Source: Flavobacteriia bacterium (GTDB lineage Bacteria; Bacteroidota; Bacteroidia; Flavobacteriales_D; Crocinitomicaceae). From it: 64,000 bases of DNA. Under the pieces are notes generated by a model that was given only the letters and a program-made list of their open reading frames with translations, was not told the DNA's origin and made no database searches. This document shows positions 34,480-45,550 of this stretch, piece after piece. Numbering within the stretch: the first letter of the stretch is position 1; the number at the start of each line of letters is the position of its first letter. The DNA lies in NCBI GenBank assembly GCA_947446925.1, contig CANFHU010000011.1:1-64000 (forward strand), given 5' to 3'. Made by a program: the position numbers and the translations under genes.

Positions 34480-36768
34480 TTAATCTAAAACTTCCAATTT
34501 CGCAAATTTCAATAACAAAGTTTTACTTCCTTCTTGCGGGAAAAAGATAACTGCTTTCTTTTCTGCACCTGTACCTTCCAAACGAATTACTTTTCCTTTA
34601 CCAAATTTCTCATGTAATACATTATAACCGACTTTTAAAGTGGATTCTAGTTCTCCAGAATTTTTACTCGGTCTAGCTGTTACTTCAGAAAGTGAACGTA
34701 AACTTCGTGCTGGTTCAGGCGTACGATTTAAGCCATGAGAGATTGTGCGTTCCGAAATACCCGAATGTGAATTTAAAGATCTGCCCCCAGTTCTGTTTTG
34801 GTAAGGATTTTCGTATTGTATGTAATCCTTATTTATTTCAGATATGAAACGACTCGGTTCGCTGGTTGTTAATGATCCGAATACAAAACGCGAAGCTGCA
34901 TGTGAAATAGTGCATGTTTTTTCTGCCCGAGTAACTGCGACATAGAATAAACGTCTTTCCTCTTCTAGTTCACTTCGTGTATTTAAAGCCATTTGTGATG
35001 GAAAGAGATTTTCCTCTAACCCAACTAAATATACATGCGGAAATTCTAGTCCTTTACTGGAGTGTATGGTCATTAATGTGATGTGATTTTTTTCATCTTC
35101 TTTTTCATTGTCTGCATCGGTAAGTAACGCAACATCAATCATGAATTCCGAAAGCGTATTGTTTTCATCCTCCGCTTTACTATTTGTGAATGCTTTAATA
35201 CCGTTTAATAACTCTTCAATGTTTTGATAACGCTCTACTTCTTCAGGACCTTTGTCTTTTTCAGAATGTAATTCTTTTAGTATCCCAGATGATTTTGCAA
35301 TTTCGTATGAAAGGTCGTATGCCTTCATCTTGTCGATTTGCACATGAAAACTTTCGATCATAGTTGCAAATTCGGTAAGTTTAGCCTTCGTGGTAGCATT
35401 GAGGGCAATTGGATAACGATTGAAGTCATTAATTATATCCCAAATACTTACTTGGTAGGTATTGGATGCGATTATTAAATTTTCAATAGATGTTTTACCA
35501 ATCCCTCGTTTTGGGTAATTTACGACACGTTTCAAAGCTTCTTCATCTCTTGGATTAGCTGTCAAACGAAAATATGCTAAAATATCTTTGATCTCTTTAC
35601 GTTGATAAAACGATAAGCCACCATATATTTTATAAGGCATATTCAATTTTCGTAAAGCCTCTTCAAATGCTCTGGACTGTCTATTAGTACGATAAAGTAT
35701 CGCAAAATCGTTAAAAGTTAAACCTTCAGATTGTTTTAAATCATATATTTTATTGGAGATAACTTTTCCTTCTTCGTTGTCCGTTAAAGTTTTTATGATT
35801 GTAATTGGTTTCCCATCATCGTTTGCGGTCCAAACATTTTTTTGAATCTGATCTTTGTTTTTGGAGATGACACTATTCGCAGCTTCTACAATTGATTTCG
35901 TACTACGATAGTTTTGCTCTAATTTAAATACACGGAAATCTGGATAGTCATTTTTGAAGTTCAGTATGTTTTGAATATTCGCACCACGGAAAGAGTAAAT
36001 ACTTTGGGCATCATCCCCAACGACACAAATGTTTTCATAAACCGCTGCCAATTTTTTTACAATTAAGTATTGTGCATAATTGGTATCCTGATACTCATCG
36101 ACCAATACATACTTAAATTTGTGTTGGTAATATTGTAGTACGTCAGGGAAATCTCTTAATAGAACATTTGTCTGATATAGTAAATCATCAAAATCCATTG
36201 CCCCAGCTTTGAAACAACGATTTGCATAGGTCAGATAAATACGACTGATTTCAGGTCGGCGACTCATTTTATCTTCATCCATTATTTCCTTATTTTGCAC
36301 ATATGCTTCAGGAGAGATTAGGTTGTTTTTTGCTGCAGAAATTCTACCTAAAACCATACTTGGTTTATAAGTCTTATCATCTAGATTTAATTCTTTAATG
36401 ATATCCTTTAGTAAACTCTTGGAGTCAGATGTGTCATAGATGGTAAAATTTTGAGGATACCCTAAACGGTCACTGTTGAAACGTAAGATACGTGAAAAGA
36501 CAGAGTGAAATGTTCCCATGGTAATATTTCGAGCTTCGCCACCACCAACAATAACATTGATTCTTTCTGTCATTTCTTTTGCTGCTTTATTCGTAAATGT
36601 TAGCGCTAAAATATTGAAAGGGTCTATGCCTTGTTTAATCATGTGGGCGATACGGTAGGTTAGAACACGTGTTTTACCTGATCCTGCTCCTGCAATAACC
36701 ATGATTGGTCCATCAATTTGTTCTACAGCCTCACGTTGGCTACTGTTTAATCCGTCTAAATATTCCAT
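34480..36768 (-). CDS. pcrA: ATP-dependent DNA helicase, UvrD/PcrA type, 762 aa
   Basis: A superfamily 1A 3'-5' helicase for repair and replication-fork clearance. The motifs appear in order: Q-motif LNSSQREAVEQ, Walker A AGAGSGKTRVLTYRI (26-40), TFTNKAAKEM, Walker B VDEYQDTNYAQ, VGDDAQSIYSFRGA, LEQNYRS, and late motifs LMTIHSSKGLEFPHVYLVGLEE and LFYVAVTRAEK. The C-terminal VGYNVLHEKFGKGKVIRLEG is the Tudor-like domain found in PcrA/UvrD. A promoter (TTG 36804-36802, TATCTTTG 36781-36774) sits five bases from the ATG. Confidence 0.97.
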   Translation of the reverse strand: MEYLDGLNSSQREAVEQIDGPIMVIAGAGSGKTRVLTYRIAHMIKQGIDPFNILALTFTNKAAKEMTERINVIVGGGEARNITMGTFHSVFSRILRFNSDRLGYPQNFTIYDTSDSKSLLKDIIKELNLDDKTYKPSMVLGRISAAKNNLISPEAYVQNKEIMDEDKMSRRPEISRIYLTYANRCFKAGAMDFDDLLYQTNVLLRDFPDVLQYYQHKFKYVLVDEYQDTNYAQYLIVKKLAAVYENICVVGDDAQSIYSFRGANIQNILNFKNDYPDFRVFKLEQNYRSTKSIVEAANSVISKNKDQIQKNVWTANDDGKPITIIKTLTDNEEGKVISNKIYDLKQSEGLTFNDFAILYRTNRQSRAFEEALRKLNMPYKIYGGLSFYQRKEIKDILAYFRLTANPRDEEALKRVVNYPKRGIGKTSIENLIIASNTYQVSIWDIINDFNRYPIALNATTKAKLTEFATMIESFHVQIDKMKAYDLSYEIAKSSGILKELHSEKDKGPEEVERYQNIEELLNGIKAFTNSKAEDENNTLSEFMIDVALLTDADNEKEDEKNHITLMTIHSSKGLEFPHVYLVGLEENLFPSQMALNTRSELEEERRLFYVAVTRAEKTCTISHAASRFVFGSLTTSEPSRFISEINKDYIQYENPYQNRTGGRSLNSHSGISERTISHGLNRTPEPARSLRSLSEVTARPSKNSGELESTLKVGYNVLHEKFGKGKVIRLEGTGAEKKAVIFFPQEGSKTLLLKFAKLEVLD

Positions 36769-36773
36769 ATAAA

Positions 36774-36804
36774 CAAAGATACGTTACTAGGATGAAATTT
36801 TCAA
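36774..36804 (-). promoter_or_regulatory. pcrA promoter, leaderless
   Basis: TTG, a 20-base spacer and a perfect TATCTTTG on the minus strand end five bases before the pcrA ATG. Transcription should begin at or next to the start codon. Confidence 0.65.
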
Positions 36805-36990
36805 TGATTTTTGGGAATCACATTTTATATATTTTAAAATAAATCCCAATGAATGAGTTTACAATTTGTTGATAACCTACGTTTCTTTAAGAATAGTAAG
36901 CGTCACGATGTTTATAACCTTTGACAAAGTGAATAAATTGTTTATTTCAACATGTACATGTGAAAAAAATAGATAAAATCTAGTGTTTAC

Positions 36991-37020
36991 TTGTATTGTA
37001 TACTTTATTTCGTATCTTTG
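36991..37020 (+). promoter_or_regulatory. Promoter of the ribosomal superoperon
   Basis: TTG (36991-36993), exactly 19 bases, then a perfect TATCTTTG (37013-37020). The predicted transcript starts near 37026, giving a leader of about 50 bases. Confidence 0.8.
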
Positions 37021-37025
37021 TAGTT

Positions 37026-37043
37026 CCCAAAAGTATGTTTGGG
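37026..37043 (+). other. Hairpin at the 5' end of the rpsL mRNA
   Basis: CCCAAA and TTTGGG pair around AGTATG directly at the predicted transcription start. A 5'-terminal stem like this could protect the long ribosomal mRNA from decay. Confidence 0.5.
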
Positions 37044-37077
37044 CTGTTTATTTATTAATAAAAGTTAGAGTTTAAGT

Positions 37078-37458
37078 ATGCCAACTATTCAACAATTAGT
37101 TCGCAAAGGACGAACGGCAGTAGTTAAGAAAAGCAAGTCAGCTGCTCTTGATTCTTGCCCGCAACGCAAAGGTGTATGTGTAAGGGTTTACACCACTACT
37201 CCTAAAAAGCCGAACTCAGCTATGAGAAAAGTAGCGAGGGTACGTCTCACTAATGGTAAGGAAGTGAATGCTTACATCGGTGGTGAAGGACACAATTTAC
37301 AAGAGCACTCTTTGGTGCTTGTACGTGGAGGAAGAGTAAAAGATCTTCCTGGGGTAAGATACCACATCGTACGAGGAGCTGAAGATACAGCTGGTGTAGA
37401 AGGTAGGACACAACGTCGATCTAAGTACGGAACTAAGAGACCAAAAGCGAAAAAATAA
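37078..37458 (+). CDS. rpsL: 30S ribosomal protein S12
   Basis: S12 lies at the decoding centre. The core [18 protein letters not shown] and [14 protein letters not shown] is intact. Lys43 and Lys88, whose substitution gives streptomycin resistance, are wild-type, and 126 aa is normal. It is the first gene of the superoperon, 18 bases before rpsG. Confidence 0.99.
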   Translation: MPTIQQLVRKGRTAVVKKSKSAALDSCPQRKGVCVRVYTTTPKKPNSAMRKVARVRLTNGKEVNAYIGGEGHNLQEHSLVLVRGGRVKDLPGVRYHIVRGAEDTAGVEGRTQRRSKYGTKRPKAKK

Positions 37459-37475
37459 TTTAAAGCTTTCAAGAA

Positions 37476-37946
37476 ATGAGAAGAAGAAAAGCCAAAAAAA
37501 TCCCGATTCTCCCGGATCCAAAATTTAACGAAATTATCGTAACTAAATTCGTTAACAATTTAATGTATGACGGGAAAAAAACTCTAGCTTTTAAAATTTT
37601 CTACGATGCTATCGAATTGGTAGATTCAAAAGTAGAAGAACAAAGCGGGTTAGACGTATGGAAAAAAGCATTGGAAAATGTTACTCCTAGCGTAGAAGTA
37701 AGAAGTCGCCGTGTAGGTGGAGCAACGTTCCAAATTCCTACACCGGTTCGTGAAGAAAGAAAACAATCGTTAGCTATGAAATGGTTAATTGGTTATTCAC
37801 GTAAACGTAATGAAAAATCTATGGCTGGGAAACTAGCTTCTGAAATCATCGCTGCTTCGAAAGAAGAAGGTGCTGCATTTAAGAAAAAAGCAGATACATT
37901 ACGTATGGCTGAAGCAAACAAAGCGTTCTCACACTTTAGATTTTAA
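37476..37946 (+). CDS. rpsG: 30S ribosomal protein S7
   Basis: S7 nucleates the 30S head. [19 protein letters not shown], the [16 protein letters not shown] beta-ribbon and [13 protein letters not shown] are diagnostic, with 156 aa as usual. It sits between rpsL and fusA (5-base gap). Confidence 0.99.
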   Translation: MRRRKAKKIPILPDPKFNEIIVTKFVNNLMYDGKKTLAFKIFYDAIELVDSKVEEQSGLDVWKKALENVTPSVEVRSRRVGGATFQIPTPVREERKQSLAMKWLIGYSRKRNEKSMAGKLASEIIAASKEEGAAFKKKADTLRMAEANKAFSHFRF

Positions 37947-37951
37947 TAGTC

Positions 37952-40057
37952 ATGGCTAGAGATTTAAAATTCACAAGAAATATTGGTATTGCTGCGCATA
38001 TTGATGCTGGTAAAACTACTACTACTGAGCGTATTCTTTATTATGGTGGTGTAAACCATAAAATTGGTGAGGTACACGATGGTGGTGCTACTATGGACTG
38101 GATGGAGCAAGAGCAAGAAAGAGGTATTACTATCACTTCTGCTGCTACTACTTTGAAATGGCAATACCGTAATCAAGAGTATCATATGAATATTATTGAT
38201 ACTCCTGGACACGTTGATTTTACAGTTGAAGTGAATCGTTCATTACGTGTATTAGATGGTTTAGTTTTCTTATTTTCTGCTGTTGATGGTGTTGAACCAC
38301 AATCTGAAACTAACTGGAGACTTGCAAATAACTATAATGTTCCTCGTATTGGTTTCGTTAACAAAATGGACCGTTCTGGTGCAGATTTCTTAAACGTGTG
38401 TAAACAAGTTAAAGAAATGCTTGGAAGTCACGCTTTACCACTTCAATTAAACATTGGTGCTGAAGACGATTTTCAAGGTGTTGTTGACTTAATTAACTTC
38501 AGAGGTGTAGTTTGGAATGAGCACGATATGGGTATGACTTTCAAAGAAATTGAAATTCCTGCTGATATCATTGATGAAGCTCGTCAATTACGTGAAGAAT
38601 TATTAGAAGCAGTTGCTGAATTCGATGATACATTAATGGAGAAATATTTCGTTGATCCAGAATCATTAACAGAAAGAGAAATCTTAGATGCATTAAGAGC
38701 TGCTACTATCGCTGGTAAAGTTGTACCAATGATGTGTGGTTCTGCTTTTAAAAACAAAGGTGTTCAGGCAATGTTGGATATGGTAATGGAAATTTTACCT
38801 TCACCAATGGATGTTGATGGAATTACAGGAACTGACCCAAAAACTGGAGAAGAAACTTCTCGTCAACCTTCTTATAACGAACCTTTCGCAGCATTAGCTT
38901 TTAAAATTGCAACAGATCCTTTCGTAGGACGTTTATGTTTTATTCGTGCTTACTCAGGTAACTTACAAGCTGGTTCTTATGTTTTCAATACAAGATCAGA
39001 AAATAAAGAGCGTATTTCTCGTATCTTCCAAATGCATGCTAACAAACAAAATCAAATTGATGAGTTAGGTGCAGGTGATATTGGTGCAGTAGTAGGATTT
39101 AAAGATATTCGTACAGGAGATACTTTGTGTGATGAAAAACACCAAATTATTCTTGAGTCAATGAATTTCCCTGAGCCTGTAATTGGTTTAGCGATTGAGC
39201 CTAAAACACAAGCAGATACAGATAGACTTTCGATTGGTTTGAATAAACTTTCTGAAGAGGATCCAACTTTCCGTGTTAACACAGATGAAGAGACTGGACA
39301 AACAATCATTAGTGGTATGGGTGAGCTTCACCTTGAAATCATTGTTGATCGTTTGAAAAGAGAATTTAAGGTTGAAGTAAATCAAGGTGCACCTCAGGTA
39401 TCTTACCGTGAAGCAATTACTGCTGAAGTTGAGCACAGAGAGCAATACAAAAAACAATCAGGTGGTCGTGGTAAATTTGCTGACATTTTAGTTAAAATTT
39501 CTCCTCAAGATAATCAAGAAAAAACAGGATTAGAGTTTGTAAACTCAATTAAAGGTGGTAACATTCCTCGTGAATTTATTCCTTCTGTTGAAAAAGGTTT
39601 TAAGGAATCTATGAAAAATGGTGTATTGGCTGGATATTTAGTTGATTCTATGAAAGTAGAATTACTAGATGGTTCTTACCATAACGTCGATTCAGATTCT
39701 TTATCTTTTGAGATTTGTGCTAAAATGGCATACCGTGAAGCTTTGAAAAAATGTAAGCCTATTTTATTAGAGCCAATCATGAAATTAGAAGTGGTTACTC
39801 CAGAAGAAAACATGGGTGATGTTGTAGGTGACTTAAACCGTCGTCGTGGAATGATGAAAGGTATGGATGATAGAGCTGGTGCAAAAGTGGTTAAAGCGGA
39901 TGTTCCATTATCTGAAATGTTTGGATATGTAACACAATTACGTACTATCACTTCTGGTCGTGCTACTTCAAGTATGGAGTTCTCTCATTATGCTGAAGCA
40001 CCACGTAACGTTGCTGATGATGTAATTGCGAAAATTAACGGTAAAGTAAACGCTTAA
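37952..40057 (+). CDS. fusA: Elongation factor G, 701 aa
   Basis: EF-G is the GTPase that drives translocation and ribosome recycling. G-domain motifs are [20 protein letters not shown] (G1), the [11 protein letters not shown] switch, [12 protein letters not shown] (G3) and NKMDRSGAD (G4). Domains II-V are collinear, with [20 protein letters not shown] and a final [14 protein letters not shown]. In many bacteria tuf follows here; instead rpsJ follows after 12 bases, which is usual for Flavobacteriales. Confidence 0.99.
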   Translation: MARDLKFTRNIGIAAHIDAGKTTTTERILYYGGVNHKIGEVHDGGATMDWMEQEQERGITITSAATTLKWQYRNQEYHMNIIDTPGHVDFTVEVNRSLRVLDGLVFLFSAVDGVEPQSETNWRLANNYNVPRIGFVNKMDRSGADFLNVCKQVKEMLGSHALPLQLNIGAEDDFQGVVDLINFRGVVWNEHDMGMTFKEIEIPADIIDEARQLREELLEAVAEFDDTLMEKYFVDPESLTEREILDALRAATIAGKVVPMMCGSAFKNKGVQAMLDMVMEILPSPMDVDGITGTDPKTGEETSRQPSYNEPFAALAFKIATDPFVGRLCFIRAYSGNLQAGSYVFNTRSENKERISRIFQMHANKQNQIDELGAGDIGAVVGFKDIRTGDTLCDEKHQIILESMNFPEPVIGLAIEPKTQADTDRLSIGLNKLSEEDPTFRVNTDEETGQTIISGMGELHLEIIVDRLKREFKVEVNQGAPQVSYREAITAEVEHREQYKKQSGGRGKFADILVKISPQDNQEKTGLEFVNSIKGGNIPREFIPSVEKGFKESMKNGVLAGYLVDSMKVELLDGSYHNVDSDSLSFEICAKMAYREALKKCKPILLEPIMKLEVVTPEENMGDVVGDLNRRRGMMKGMDDRAGAKVVKADVPLSEMFGYVTQLRTITSGRATSSMEFSHYAEAPRNVADDVIAKINGKVNA

Positions 40058-40069
40058 TAAGATTAACAG

Positions 40070-40375
40070 ATGAGTCAAAAAATAAGAATTAAATTAAAAT
40101 CGTACGATCACAATTTAGTTGATAAATCAGCTGAGAAAATTGTTAAGACGGTTAAAGCTACAGGTGCTGTAGTTAGTGGACCAATTCCATTACCAACACA
40201 CAAAAGAATCTATACTGTATTAAAATCTCCACACGTTAACAAGAAAGCTCGTGAGCAATTCGAGTTATGTTCTTACAAACGTTTGTTAGATATCTACAGT
40301 TCTTCTGCAAAAACTGTAGACGCATTAATGAGATTAGAACTTCCTAGTGGAGTTGACGTAGAAATTAAAGTTTAA
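40070..40375 (+). CDS. rpsJ: 30S ribosomal protein S10
   Basis: 101 aa with [21 protein letters not shown], the [29 protein letters not shown] loop and a [13 protein letters not shown] end. S10 also serves as NusE in antitermination. It is the first gene of the S10 block and joins it to fusA without a new promoter that I can see. Confidence 0.99.
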   Translation: MSQKIRIKLKSYDHNLVDKSAEKIVKTVKATGAVVSGPIPLPTHKRIYTVLKSPHVNKKAREQFELCSYKRLLDIYSSSAKTVDALMRLELPSGVDVEIKV

Positions 40376-40392
40376 TTATAATAAAATAAAGT

Positions 40393-41007
40393 ATGCCTGG
40401 AATAATTGGTAGAAAAGTCGGAATGACTAGCATCTATAGTGCCGAGGGTAAGGCAACGCCATGCACAGTAATAGAAGCTGGTCCTTGTGTAGTAACTCAG
40501 TTAAAAACACAAGAAAGAGATGGATACGACGCAGTACAATTAGGATTTGGAGAACGTAAAGAAGTACGTACTCCAAATGCTTTAAAAGGTCATTTCAAAA
40601 AAGCGAACACAACACCTAAAGCGAAGCTTGTTGAGTTCAAAGGTTTTGATGGTTTGAACCTTGGAGATGTTGTGAAAGTAGATATCTTTGAAGAAGGAGA
40701 ATTTGTTGGAGTAGTAGGTACTTCTAAAGGTAAAGGTTTCCAAGGGGTTGTTAGAAGACACAATTTTGGTGGAGTAGGTCAAGCTACACACGGTCAACAC
40801 AACCGTCTTCGTGCACCTGGTTCAATCGGAGCTTGTTCTTATCCTGCTCGTGTATTCAAAGGAATGCGTATGGCTGGACAAATGGGTAACAAACGCGTGA
40901 TGACTGAAAACTTAGTAGTATTGAAAGTTCTTACTGACAAAAATTTAATAGTAGTGAAAGGATCGGTTCCTGGAGCTAAAGGTTCAACTGTATTAATCGC
41001 GAAATAA
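40393..41007 (+). CDS. rplC: 50S ribosomal protein L3
   Basis: 204 aa, [15 protein letters not shown] start, then [19 protein letters not shown] and a peptidyl-transferase-reaching loop [15 protein letters not shown]. The Gln in the GQHNR stretch is the usual PrmB methylation site. Its last base is the first base of the rplD start codon. Confidence 0.99.
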   Translation: MPGIIGRKVGMTSIYSAEGKATPCTVIEAGPCVVTQLKTQERDGYDAVQLGFGERKEVRTPNALKGHFKKANTTPKAKLVEFKGFDGLNLGDVVKVDIFEEGEFVGVVGTSKGKGFQGVVRRHNFGGVGQATHGQHNRLRAPGSIGACSYPARVFKGMRMAGQMGNKRVMTENLVVLKVLTDKNLIVVKGSVPGAKGSTVLIAK

Positions 41008-41633
41008 TGGAAGTAAAAGTAATTGACCAAAATGGAAAAGCTACTTCTAAAAAAGTAGCGCTTTCAGATGCAATCTTTGGTATTGAACCAAACGATCACG
41101 CAATTTATCTTGATGTTAAGCAACATTTAGCTAACCGCCGTCAAGGAACACACAAAGCGAAAGAAAGAGCAGAAATTGCTGGTTCTACACGTAAGATTAA
41201 AAAGCAAAAAGGTACTGGTGGTGCTCGTGCTGGTAGTATCAAGTCTGGTACTATCGTAGGAGGTGGTCGTATTTTCGGACCTCGCCCACGTAACTACCAT
41301 TTCAAATTGAATATCAAATTGAAACGTTTAGCTCGTAAATCTGCGTTCGCATACAAAGCAAAATCTGATTCATTAATCGTATTAGAAGATGTAAATTTTG
41401 ATACAATTAAAACAAAAGGATTTATTTCACTTATTAATAATCTTGAGTTAACGAATGATAAAGTGCTTTTCATTTTGGGATCACAAAATGATAACGTATA
41501 TTTGTCCTCTCGTAACTTAAAAAGAGTGAAAGTTGTTACTGCTGATTCAGTTAATACATTTGATGTGTTAAATGCTAAAAAAGTAGTAATGGCTGCTAGT
41601 TCCATTGAAGTTATCGAAAACATTCTAAACTAA
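41007..41633 (+). CDS. rplD: 50S ribosomal protein L4
   Basis: 208 aa. The exit-tunnel loop KQKGTGGARAGSIKSGTIVGGGRIFGPRPRNY is intact. It overlaps rplC by one base (TAATG). E. coli L4 also represses its operon; no equivalent leader was identified here. Confidence 0.98.
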   Translation: MEVKVIDQNGKATSKKVALSDAIFGIEPNDHAIYLDVKQHLANRRQGTHKAKERAEIAGSTRKIKKQKGTGGARAGSIKSGTIVGGGRIFGPRPRNYHFKLNIKLKRLARKSAFAYKAKSDSLIVLEDVNFDTIKTKGFISLINNLELTNDKVLFILGSQNDNVYLSSRNLKRVKVVTADSVNTFDVLNAKKVVMAASSIEVIENILN

Positions 41634-41640
41634 TTTAGTG

Positions 41641-41937
41641 ATGAATAGAATTATTAGAAAGCCACTTATTACAGAAAAAGCAACGCTTGCGATGGAAACT
41701 CGTAATCGTTTTACTTTTGAAGTAGAGAAAAGTGCTAACAAAATTGAAATTAAAAAAGCTGTCGAAAAAATGTATGGAGTTCACGTAACTGAAGTTCGTA
41801 CACAAACCTATGGCGGTGGTAAATCCTCTGTTAAGCAAACTAACAAAGGTATCGTTGTGCAACCTAACAATCCTTGGAAAAAAGCGATTGTTACAGTAGC
41901 AGATGGAGAAACGATTGATTTGTATAATAACATTTAA
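41641..41937 (+). CDS. rplW: 50S ribosomal protein L23
   Basis: 98 aa from ATG 41641 (MNRIIRKPLITEKATLAME); a GTG one codon earlier is possible but less likely. EVEKSANKIEIKKAVEKMYGVHVTEVRT is the family core. L23 frames the tunnel exit and docks trigger factor and SRP. Confidence 0.98.
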   Translation: MNRIIRKPLITEKATLAMETRNRFTFEVEKSANKIEIKKAVEKMYGVHVTEVRTQTYGGGKSSVKQTNKGIVVQPNNPWKKAIVTVADGETIDLYNNI

Positions 41938-41946
41938 CAAAAAGAA

Positions 41947-42771
41947 ATGGGTCTTAAAAAATTCAAGCCTACTACTCCAGGGCAAAGACACAAGATCAAC
42001 AGTACTTATACTGAAGTAACTACGAATGTACCTGAAAAGTCATTAGTAACGAAAAAGAGTAAAACTGGTGGTCGTAACAATGACGGTAGAATGACCATGA
42101 GATACATTGGAGGTGGTCACAAACAAAAATACCGTATCATTGACTTTAAAAGAGACAAACAGGATATCCCTGCAACTGTCAAAACTATTGAGTACGATCC
42201 AAATCGTACAGCTCGTATAGCTTTGTTATTCTATGCTGATGGTGAAAAAAGATATATTATCGCACCTGAAGGATTGAAAGTTGGAGACACTGTTGTTGCT
42301 GGTAAAAATGCTACACCTAATGTTGGTAACGCAATGTTCTTGGCTGATGTTCCTCTAGGAACAGTTATTCATAACATCGAATTACAACCAGGTAAAGGTG
42401 GTGCTATTGCTCGTGGAGCTGGTACTTATGCACAGTTGAACGCTCGTGATGGTCGTTTTGCAATTATTAAACTTCCTTCTGGTGAAACTAGAATGATTTT
42501 GACTACTTGCTTAGCTACTATCGGTTCTGTTTCAAATTCTGAGCATAGCTTAGTTGTTTCAGGTAAAGCTGGACGTTCAAGATGGTTAGGTAGAAGACCA
42601 CGTGTTCGTGGAGTTGTGATGAATCCAGTGGATCACCCAATGGGAGGTGGTGAAGGAAGAAATTCCGGAGGTCACCCTAGATCTCGTAACGGTGTTCTTG
42701 CTAAAGGATTCAAAACACGTTCTAAAACCAAATATTCTGATAAATATATCATCTCGAAAAGTAAGAAATAA
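41947..42771 (+). CDS. rplB: 50S ribosomal protein L2
   Basis: 274 aa. [12 protein letters not shown] start, [29 protein letters not shown], and the PTC-proximal [25 protein letters not shown] segment with the conserved His are all present. Confidence 0.99.
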   Translation: MGLKKFKPTTPGQRHKINSTYTEVTTNVPEKSLVTKKSKTGGRNNDGRMTMRYIGGGHKQKYRIIDFKRDKQDIPATVKTIEYDPNRTARIALLFYADGEKRYIIAPEGLKVGDTVVAGKNATPNVGNAMFLADVPLGTVIHNIELQPGKGGAIARGAGTYAQLNARDGRFAIIKLPSGETRMILTTCLATIGSVSNSEHSLVVSGKAGRSRWLGRRPRVRGVVMNPVDHPMGGGEGRNSGGHPRSRNGVLAKGFKTRSKTKYSDKYIISKSKK

Positions 42772-42777
42772 TAAGTT

Positions 42778-43056
42778 ATGAGTAGATCGTTGAAAAAACC
42801 ACCATTCGTACACTATAAATTGTTTAAACGAGTGGAAGAAGCACAAGCTTCAAACAGCAAAGCAGTAATCAAGACTTGGTCAAGAGCTTCTACAATTACC
42901 CCAGATTTTGTTGGGTTAACTATAGCTGTACACAATGGGAATAAGTTTATTCCTGTTTTCGCAACAGAGAACATGGTAGGACACAAGTTAGGAGAATTTT
43001 CTCCAACGCGTAACTTCCGTGGTCATGGTGCTGATAAGAAAAATAAGAAAAGATAG
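42778..43056 (+). CDS. rpsS: 30S ribosomal protein S19
   Basis: 92 aa with [10 protein letters not shown] start, [22 protein letters not shown] and [24 protein letters not shown] end, the normal layout. It is 6 bases after rplB. Confidence 0.99.
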   Translation: MSRSLKKPPFVHYKLFKRVEEAQASNSKAVIKTWSRASTITPDFVGLTIAVHNGNKFIPVFATENMVGHKLGEFSPTRNFRGHGADKKNKKR

Positions 43057-43076
43057 TTTTTAAAATTAGTAGTGAC

Positions 43077-43472
43077 ATGGGCGCTAGAAAAAGAATAAGA
43101 GCTGAGAAATTAAAAGAAGAGAAAGCTACAACTGCAATTGCAAGTTTGAATGCTTCTCCTATTGCTCCAAGAAAGATGAGATTAGTTGCAGATCTTGTAA
43201 GGGGAGTTGATGTAAATAAAGCTCTAAATATTTTGCAACATAATTCTAAATTTGCTTCTAAAAGTCTTGAAAAGTTATTGCGTTCAGCAATTGCAAATTG
43301 GGAACAAAAAAATGAAGGAAAAAGTATTGAAGACGAAAAATTAGTTGTATCTTCTATCCAAGTTGATAGTGCTGCAATGATGAAACGTATTCAAACTGCC
43401 CCTCAAGGTAGAGCTCATAGAATTAGAAAAAGATCGAACCACGTTACCATCATTGTAGATGGTGCTAAATAA
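43077..43472 (+). CDS. rplV: 50S ribosomal protein L22
   Basis: 131 aa. [27 protein letters not shown], and the tunnel hairpin around [25 protein letters not shown], where macrolide-resistance changes occur, are intact. Confidence 0.98.
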   Translation: MGARKRIRAEKLKEEKATTAIASLNASPIAPRKMRLVADLVRGVDVNKALNILQHNSKFASKSLEKLLRSAIANWEQKNEGKSIEDEKLVVSSIQVDSAAMMKRIQTAPQGRAHRIRKRSNHVTIIVDGAK

Positions 43473-43482
43473 GTAATAGAAC

Positions 43483-44217
43483 ATGGGACAAAAAACAAAT
43501 CCAATTGGAAATAGATTAGGTTTCATCCACGGATGGGAATCTAATTGGTATGGTGGAAACGACTATAAGGATAAAATTGTTGAAGACGATAAAATCCGTA
43601 AATATTTGTTTACACGTTTATCAAGAGCTAGTCTTTCTAAAATTATCATTGAGAGAACTTTGAAACTTGTTACTGTTACTATTAATACTGCACGTCCAGG
43701 TGTAATTATTGGTAAAGGTGGTCAAGAAGTTGATAAACTGAAAGAAGAGTTAAAAAAATTGACGAAAAAAGAAATTCAAATCAATATTTTCGAGGTTAAA
43801 CGTCCAGAATTGGATGCTCGTTTAGTTGCTGATGGAATTGCTCGTCAAATCGAAGCTCGTATCTCTTTTCGTCGCGCAATCAAGATGGCTATTGGTTCAA
43901 CGATGAGAATGGGTGCTGAAGGTATCAAGGTTAAAATATCTGGTCGTCTTAATGGTGCTGAAATGGCACGTAATGAGATGTACAAAGATGGACGTACTCC
44001 GTTACATACGTTCAGAGCAGATATTGATTACTCTGTTAGTGAAGCGCATACGACTTACGGTCGTATTGGAATTAAAGTTTGGATTTGCAAAGGTGAAGTT
44101 TACGGAAAAAGAGATTTATCTCCAAACGTAGGCATGTCTGCTGCAGGTGCTAAAGGTGGTGCTACATCACAAGCTCCAAATAACCGTAAGGCTGCTCCAA
44201 AAAGAAAGAAAAAATAA
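43483..44217 (+). CDS. rpsC: 30S ribosomal protein S3
   Basis: 244 aa. [13 protein letters not shown] start, the KH domain with [20 protein letters not shown], and [31 protein letters not shown] basic Ala/Lys-rich tail of about 25 residues extends the C-terminus, as often seen in Bacteroidota. Confidence 0.99.
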   Translation: MGQKTNPIGNRLGFIHGWESNWYGGNDYKDKIVEDDKIRKYLFTRLSRASLSKIIIERTLKLVTVTINTARPGVIIGKGGQEVDKLKEELKKLTKKEIQINIFEVKRPELDARLVADGIARQIEARISFRRAIKMAIGSTMRMGAEGIKVKISGRLNGAEMARNEMYKDGRTPLHTFRADIDYSVSEAHTTYGRIGIKVWICKGEVYGKRDLSPNVGMSAAGAKGGATSQAPNNRKAAPKRKKK

Positions 44218-44239
44218 TTGATTTAATACATTATTAAAG

Positions 44240-44668
44240 ATGTTACAACCAAAAAGAACCAAATTTAGGAGAGTACAAAAAGGAAGAAATCGTGGTGAAG
44301 CTCAAAGAGGTAGCACTATTGCTTTTGGATCTTTTGGACTTAAAACATTGGAACCTGCATGGATAACTTCTAGACAAATTGAGGCTTCTCGTATCGCTGT
44401 AACTCGTTACATGAAAAGAGAGGGTCAGGTTTGGATTAGAATTTTCCCTGATAAACCTGTAACTTCTAAGCCTGCAGAGGTAAGGATGGGTAAAGGTAAA
44501 GGAGCACCAAGTCACTGGGTAGCAGTTGTTAAACCAGGACGTATCTTATTTGAAGCAGACGGTGTACCTTACGAAACTGCAAAAGAAGCATTGCGCTTAG
44601 CTGCACAAAAACTTCCAGTAAAATGTAAGTTTATAGTTCGTAATGATTATGTTGTACCTGGTAAATAA
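44240..44668 (+). CDS. rplP: 50S ribosomal protein L16
   Basis: 142 aa. [24 protein letters not shown], then [38 protein letters not shown]16 positions A-site tRNA. The length is about 5 residues over the common size. Confidence 0.99.
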   Translation: MLQPKRTKFRRVQKGRNRGEAQRGSTIAFGSFGLKTLEPAWITSRQIEASRIAVTRYMKREGQVWIRIFPDKPVTSKPAEVRMGKGKGAPSHWVAVVKPGRILFEADGVPYETAKEALRLAAQKLPVKCKFIVRNDYVVPGK

Positions 44669-44675
44669 TTAAGAT

Positions 44676-44870
44676 ATGAAACAACAAGAAATCACCAAGT
44701 TATCAGATGCAGACTTAAGAGGTCGTATCGAGACTCTAGAAGAGAAATTGATGAAGATGAAAGTATCACATGCAGTAACTCCAATAGAAAATCCGTTACA
44801 AATCCGTGCAACAAGAAAAACTGTTGCGCGTCTGAAAACAGAATTGGGTAAACGTTTAATTCAAGCTTAG
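44676..44870 (+). CDS. rpmC: 50S ribosomal protein L29
   Basis: 64 aa, two-helix protein: EITKLSDADLRGRIETLEEKLMKMKVSHAVTPIENPLQIRATRKTVARLKTEL pattern of L29. It lies 7 bases after rplP and 28 before rpsQ. Confidence 0.97.
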   Translation: MKQQEITKLSDADLRGRIETLEEKLMKMKVSHAVTPIENPLQIRATRKTVARLKTELGKRLIQA

Positions 44871-44898
44871 GCTTGTTTAATTTGAAATTTGCTTAGTA

Positions 44899-45159
44899 AT
44901 GGAAGAAAAGCGTAATTTAAGAAAAGAAAGAGTAGGTGTTGTTACTAGCGATAAGATGGAAAAATCTATCGTTGTTTCTGTAGAAAGAAAAGTAAAACAT
45001 CCAAAGTATGGTAAGTTCGTAAAAAAAACTACTAAATTTGTTGCTCATGATGAAAACAATGACTGTAACGAAGGCGATACAGTTAGAATCATGGAAACAA
45101 GACCCTTGTCAAAGAACAAGAATTGGAGATTAGTAGATATTGTTGAAAGAGCTAAATAA
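44899..45159 (+). CDS. rpsQ: 30S ribosomal protein S17
   Basis: 86 aa. [43 protein letters not shown] and the [23 protein letters not shown] motif are diagnostic. Confidence 0.98.
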   Translation: MEEKRNLRKERVGVVTSDKMEKSIVVSVERKVKHPKYGKFVKKTTKFVAHDENNDCNEGDTVRIMETRPLSKNKNWRLVDIVERAK

Positions 45160-45168
45160 TCATTAATA

Positions 45169-45537
45169 ATGATACAACAGGAATCAAGACTTTCAGTAGC
45201 CGATAACTCGGGAGCAAAAGAGGTATTATGTATTCGCGTTTTAGGCGGTACTAAACGTCGTTATGCTTCAGTTGGAGATAAAATCGTAGTTGCTGTAAAG
45301 AGCGCAACGCCCTCTGGTGCCGTTAAAAAAGGTCAGGTAGCCAAGGCAGTTATAGTAAGAACAAAAAAAGAAGTACGTAGAGCTGATGGCTCTTACATTC
45401 GTTTTGACGACAATGCTGTGGTTATTTTAAATCAAGCAGGAGAGATGAGAGGTACTCGTATTTTCGGACCAGTAGCACGTGAGCTTCGTGAAAACAATTT
45501 TATGAAAATTGTTTCTTTAGCTCCTGAAGTACTTTAA
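45169..45537 (+). CDS. rplN: 50S ribosomal protein L14
   Basis: 122 aa. [27 protein letters not shown] start and [14 protein letters not shown] end are near-universal. It is the first gene of the classical spc block, with no separate promoter visible. Confidence 0.99.
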   Translation: MIQQESRLSVADNSGAKEVLCIRVLGGTKRRYASVGDKIVVAVKSATPSGAVKKGQVAKAVIVRTKKEVRRADGSYIRFDDNAVVILNQAGEMRGTRIFGPVARELRENNFMKIVSLAPEVL

Positions 45538-45550
45538 AATTGTGGAAGTT

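Larger units (their letters stand above)
36769..37077. other. Divergent pcrA/rpsL control region (309 bases)
   Basis: It holds the pcrA promoter at the left, the str-operon promoter (36991-37020) and a short 5' leader with a hairpin (37026-37043) at the right. The roughly 180 bases between show no gene or repeat I can support. Confidence 0.65.

Noticed and set aside
37078-37458. Streptomycin-resistance change in rpsL
   Set aside because: Lys43 and Lys88 are both wild-type.
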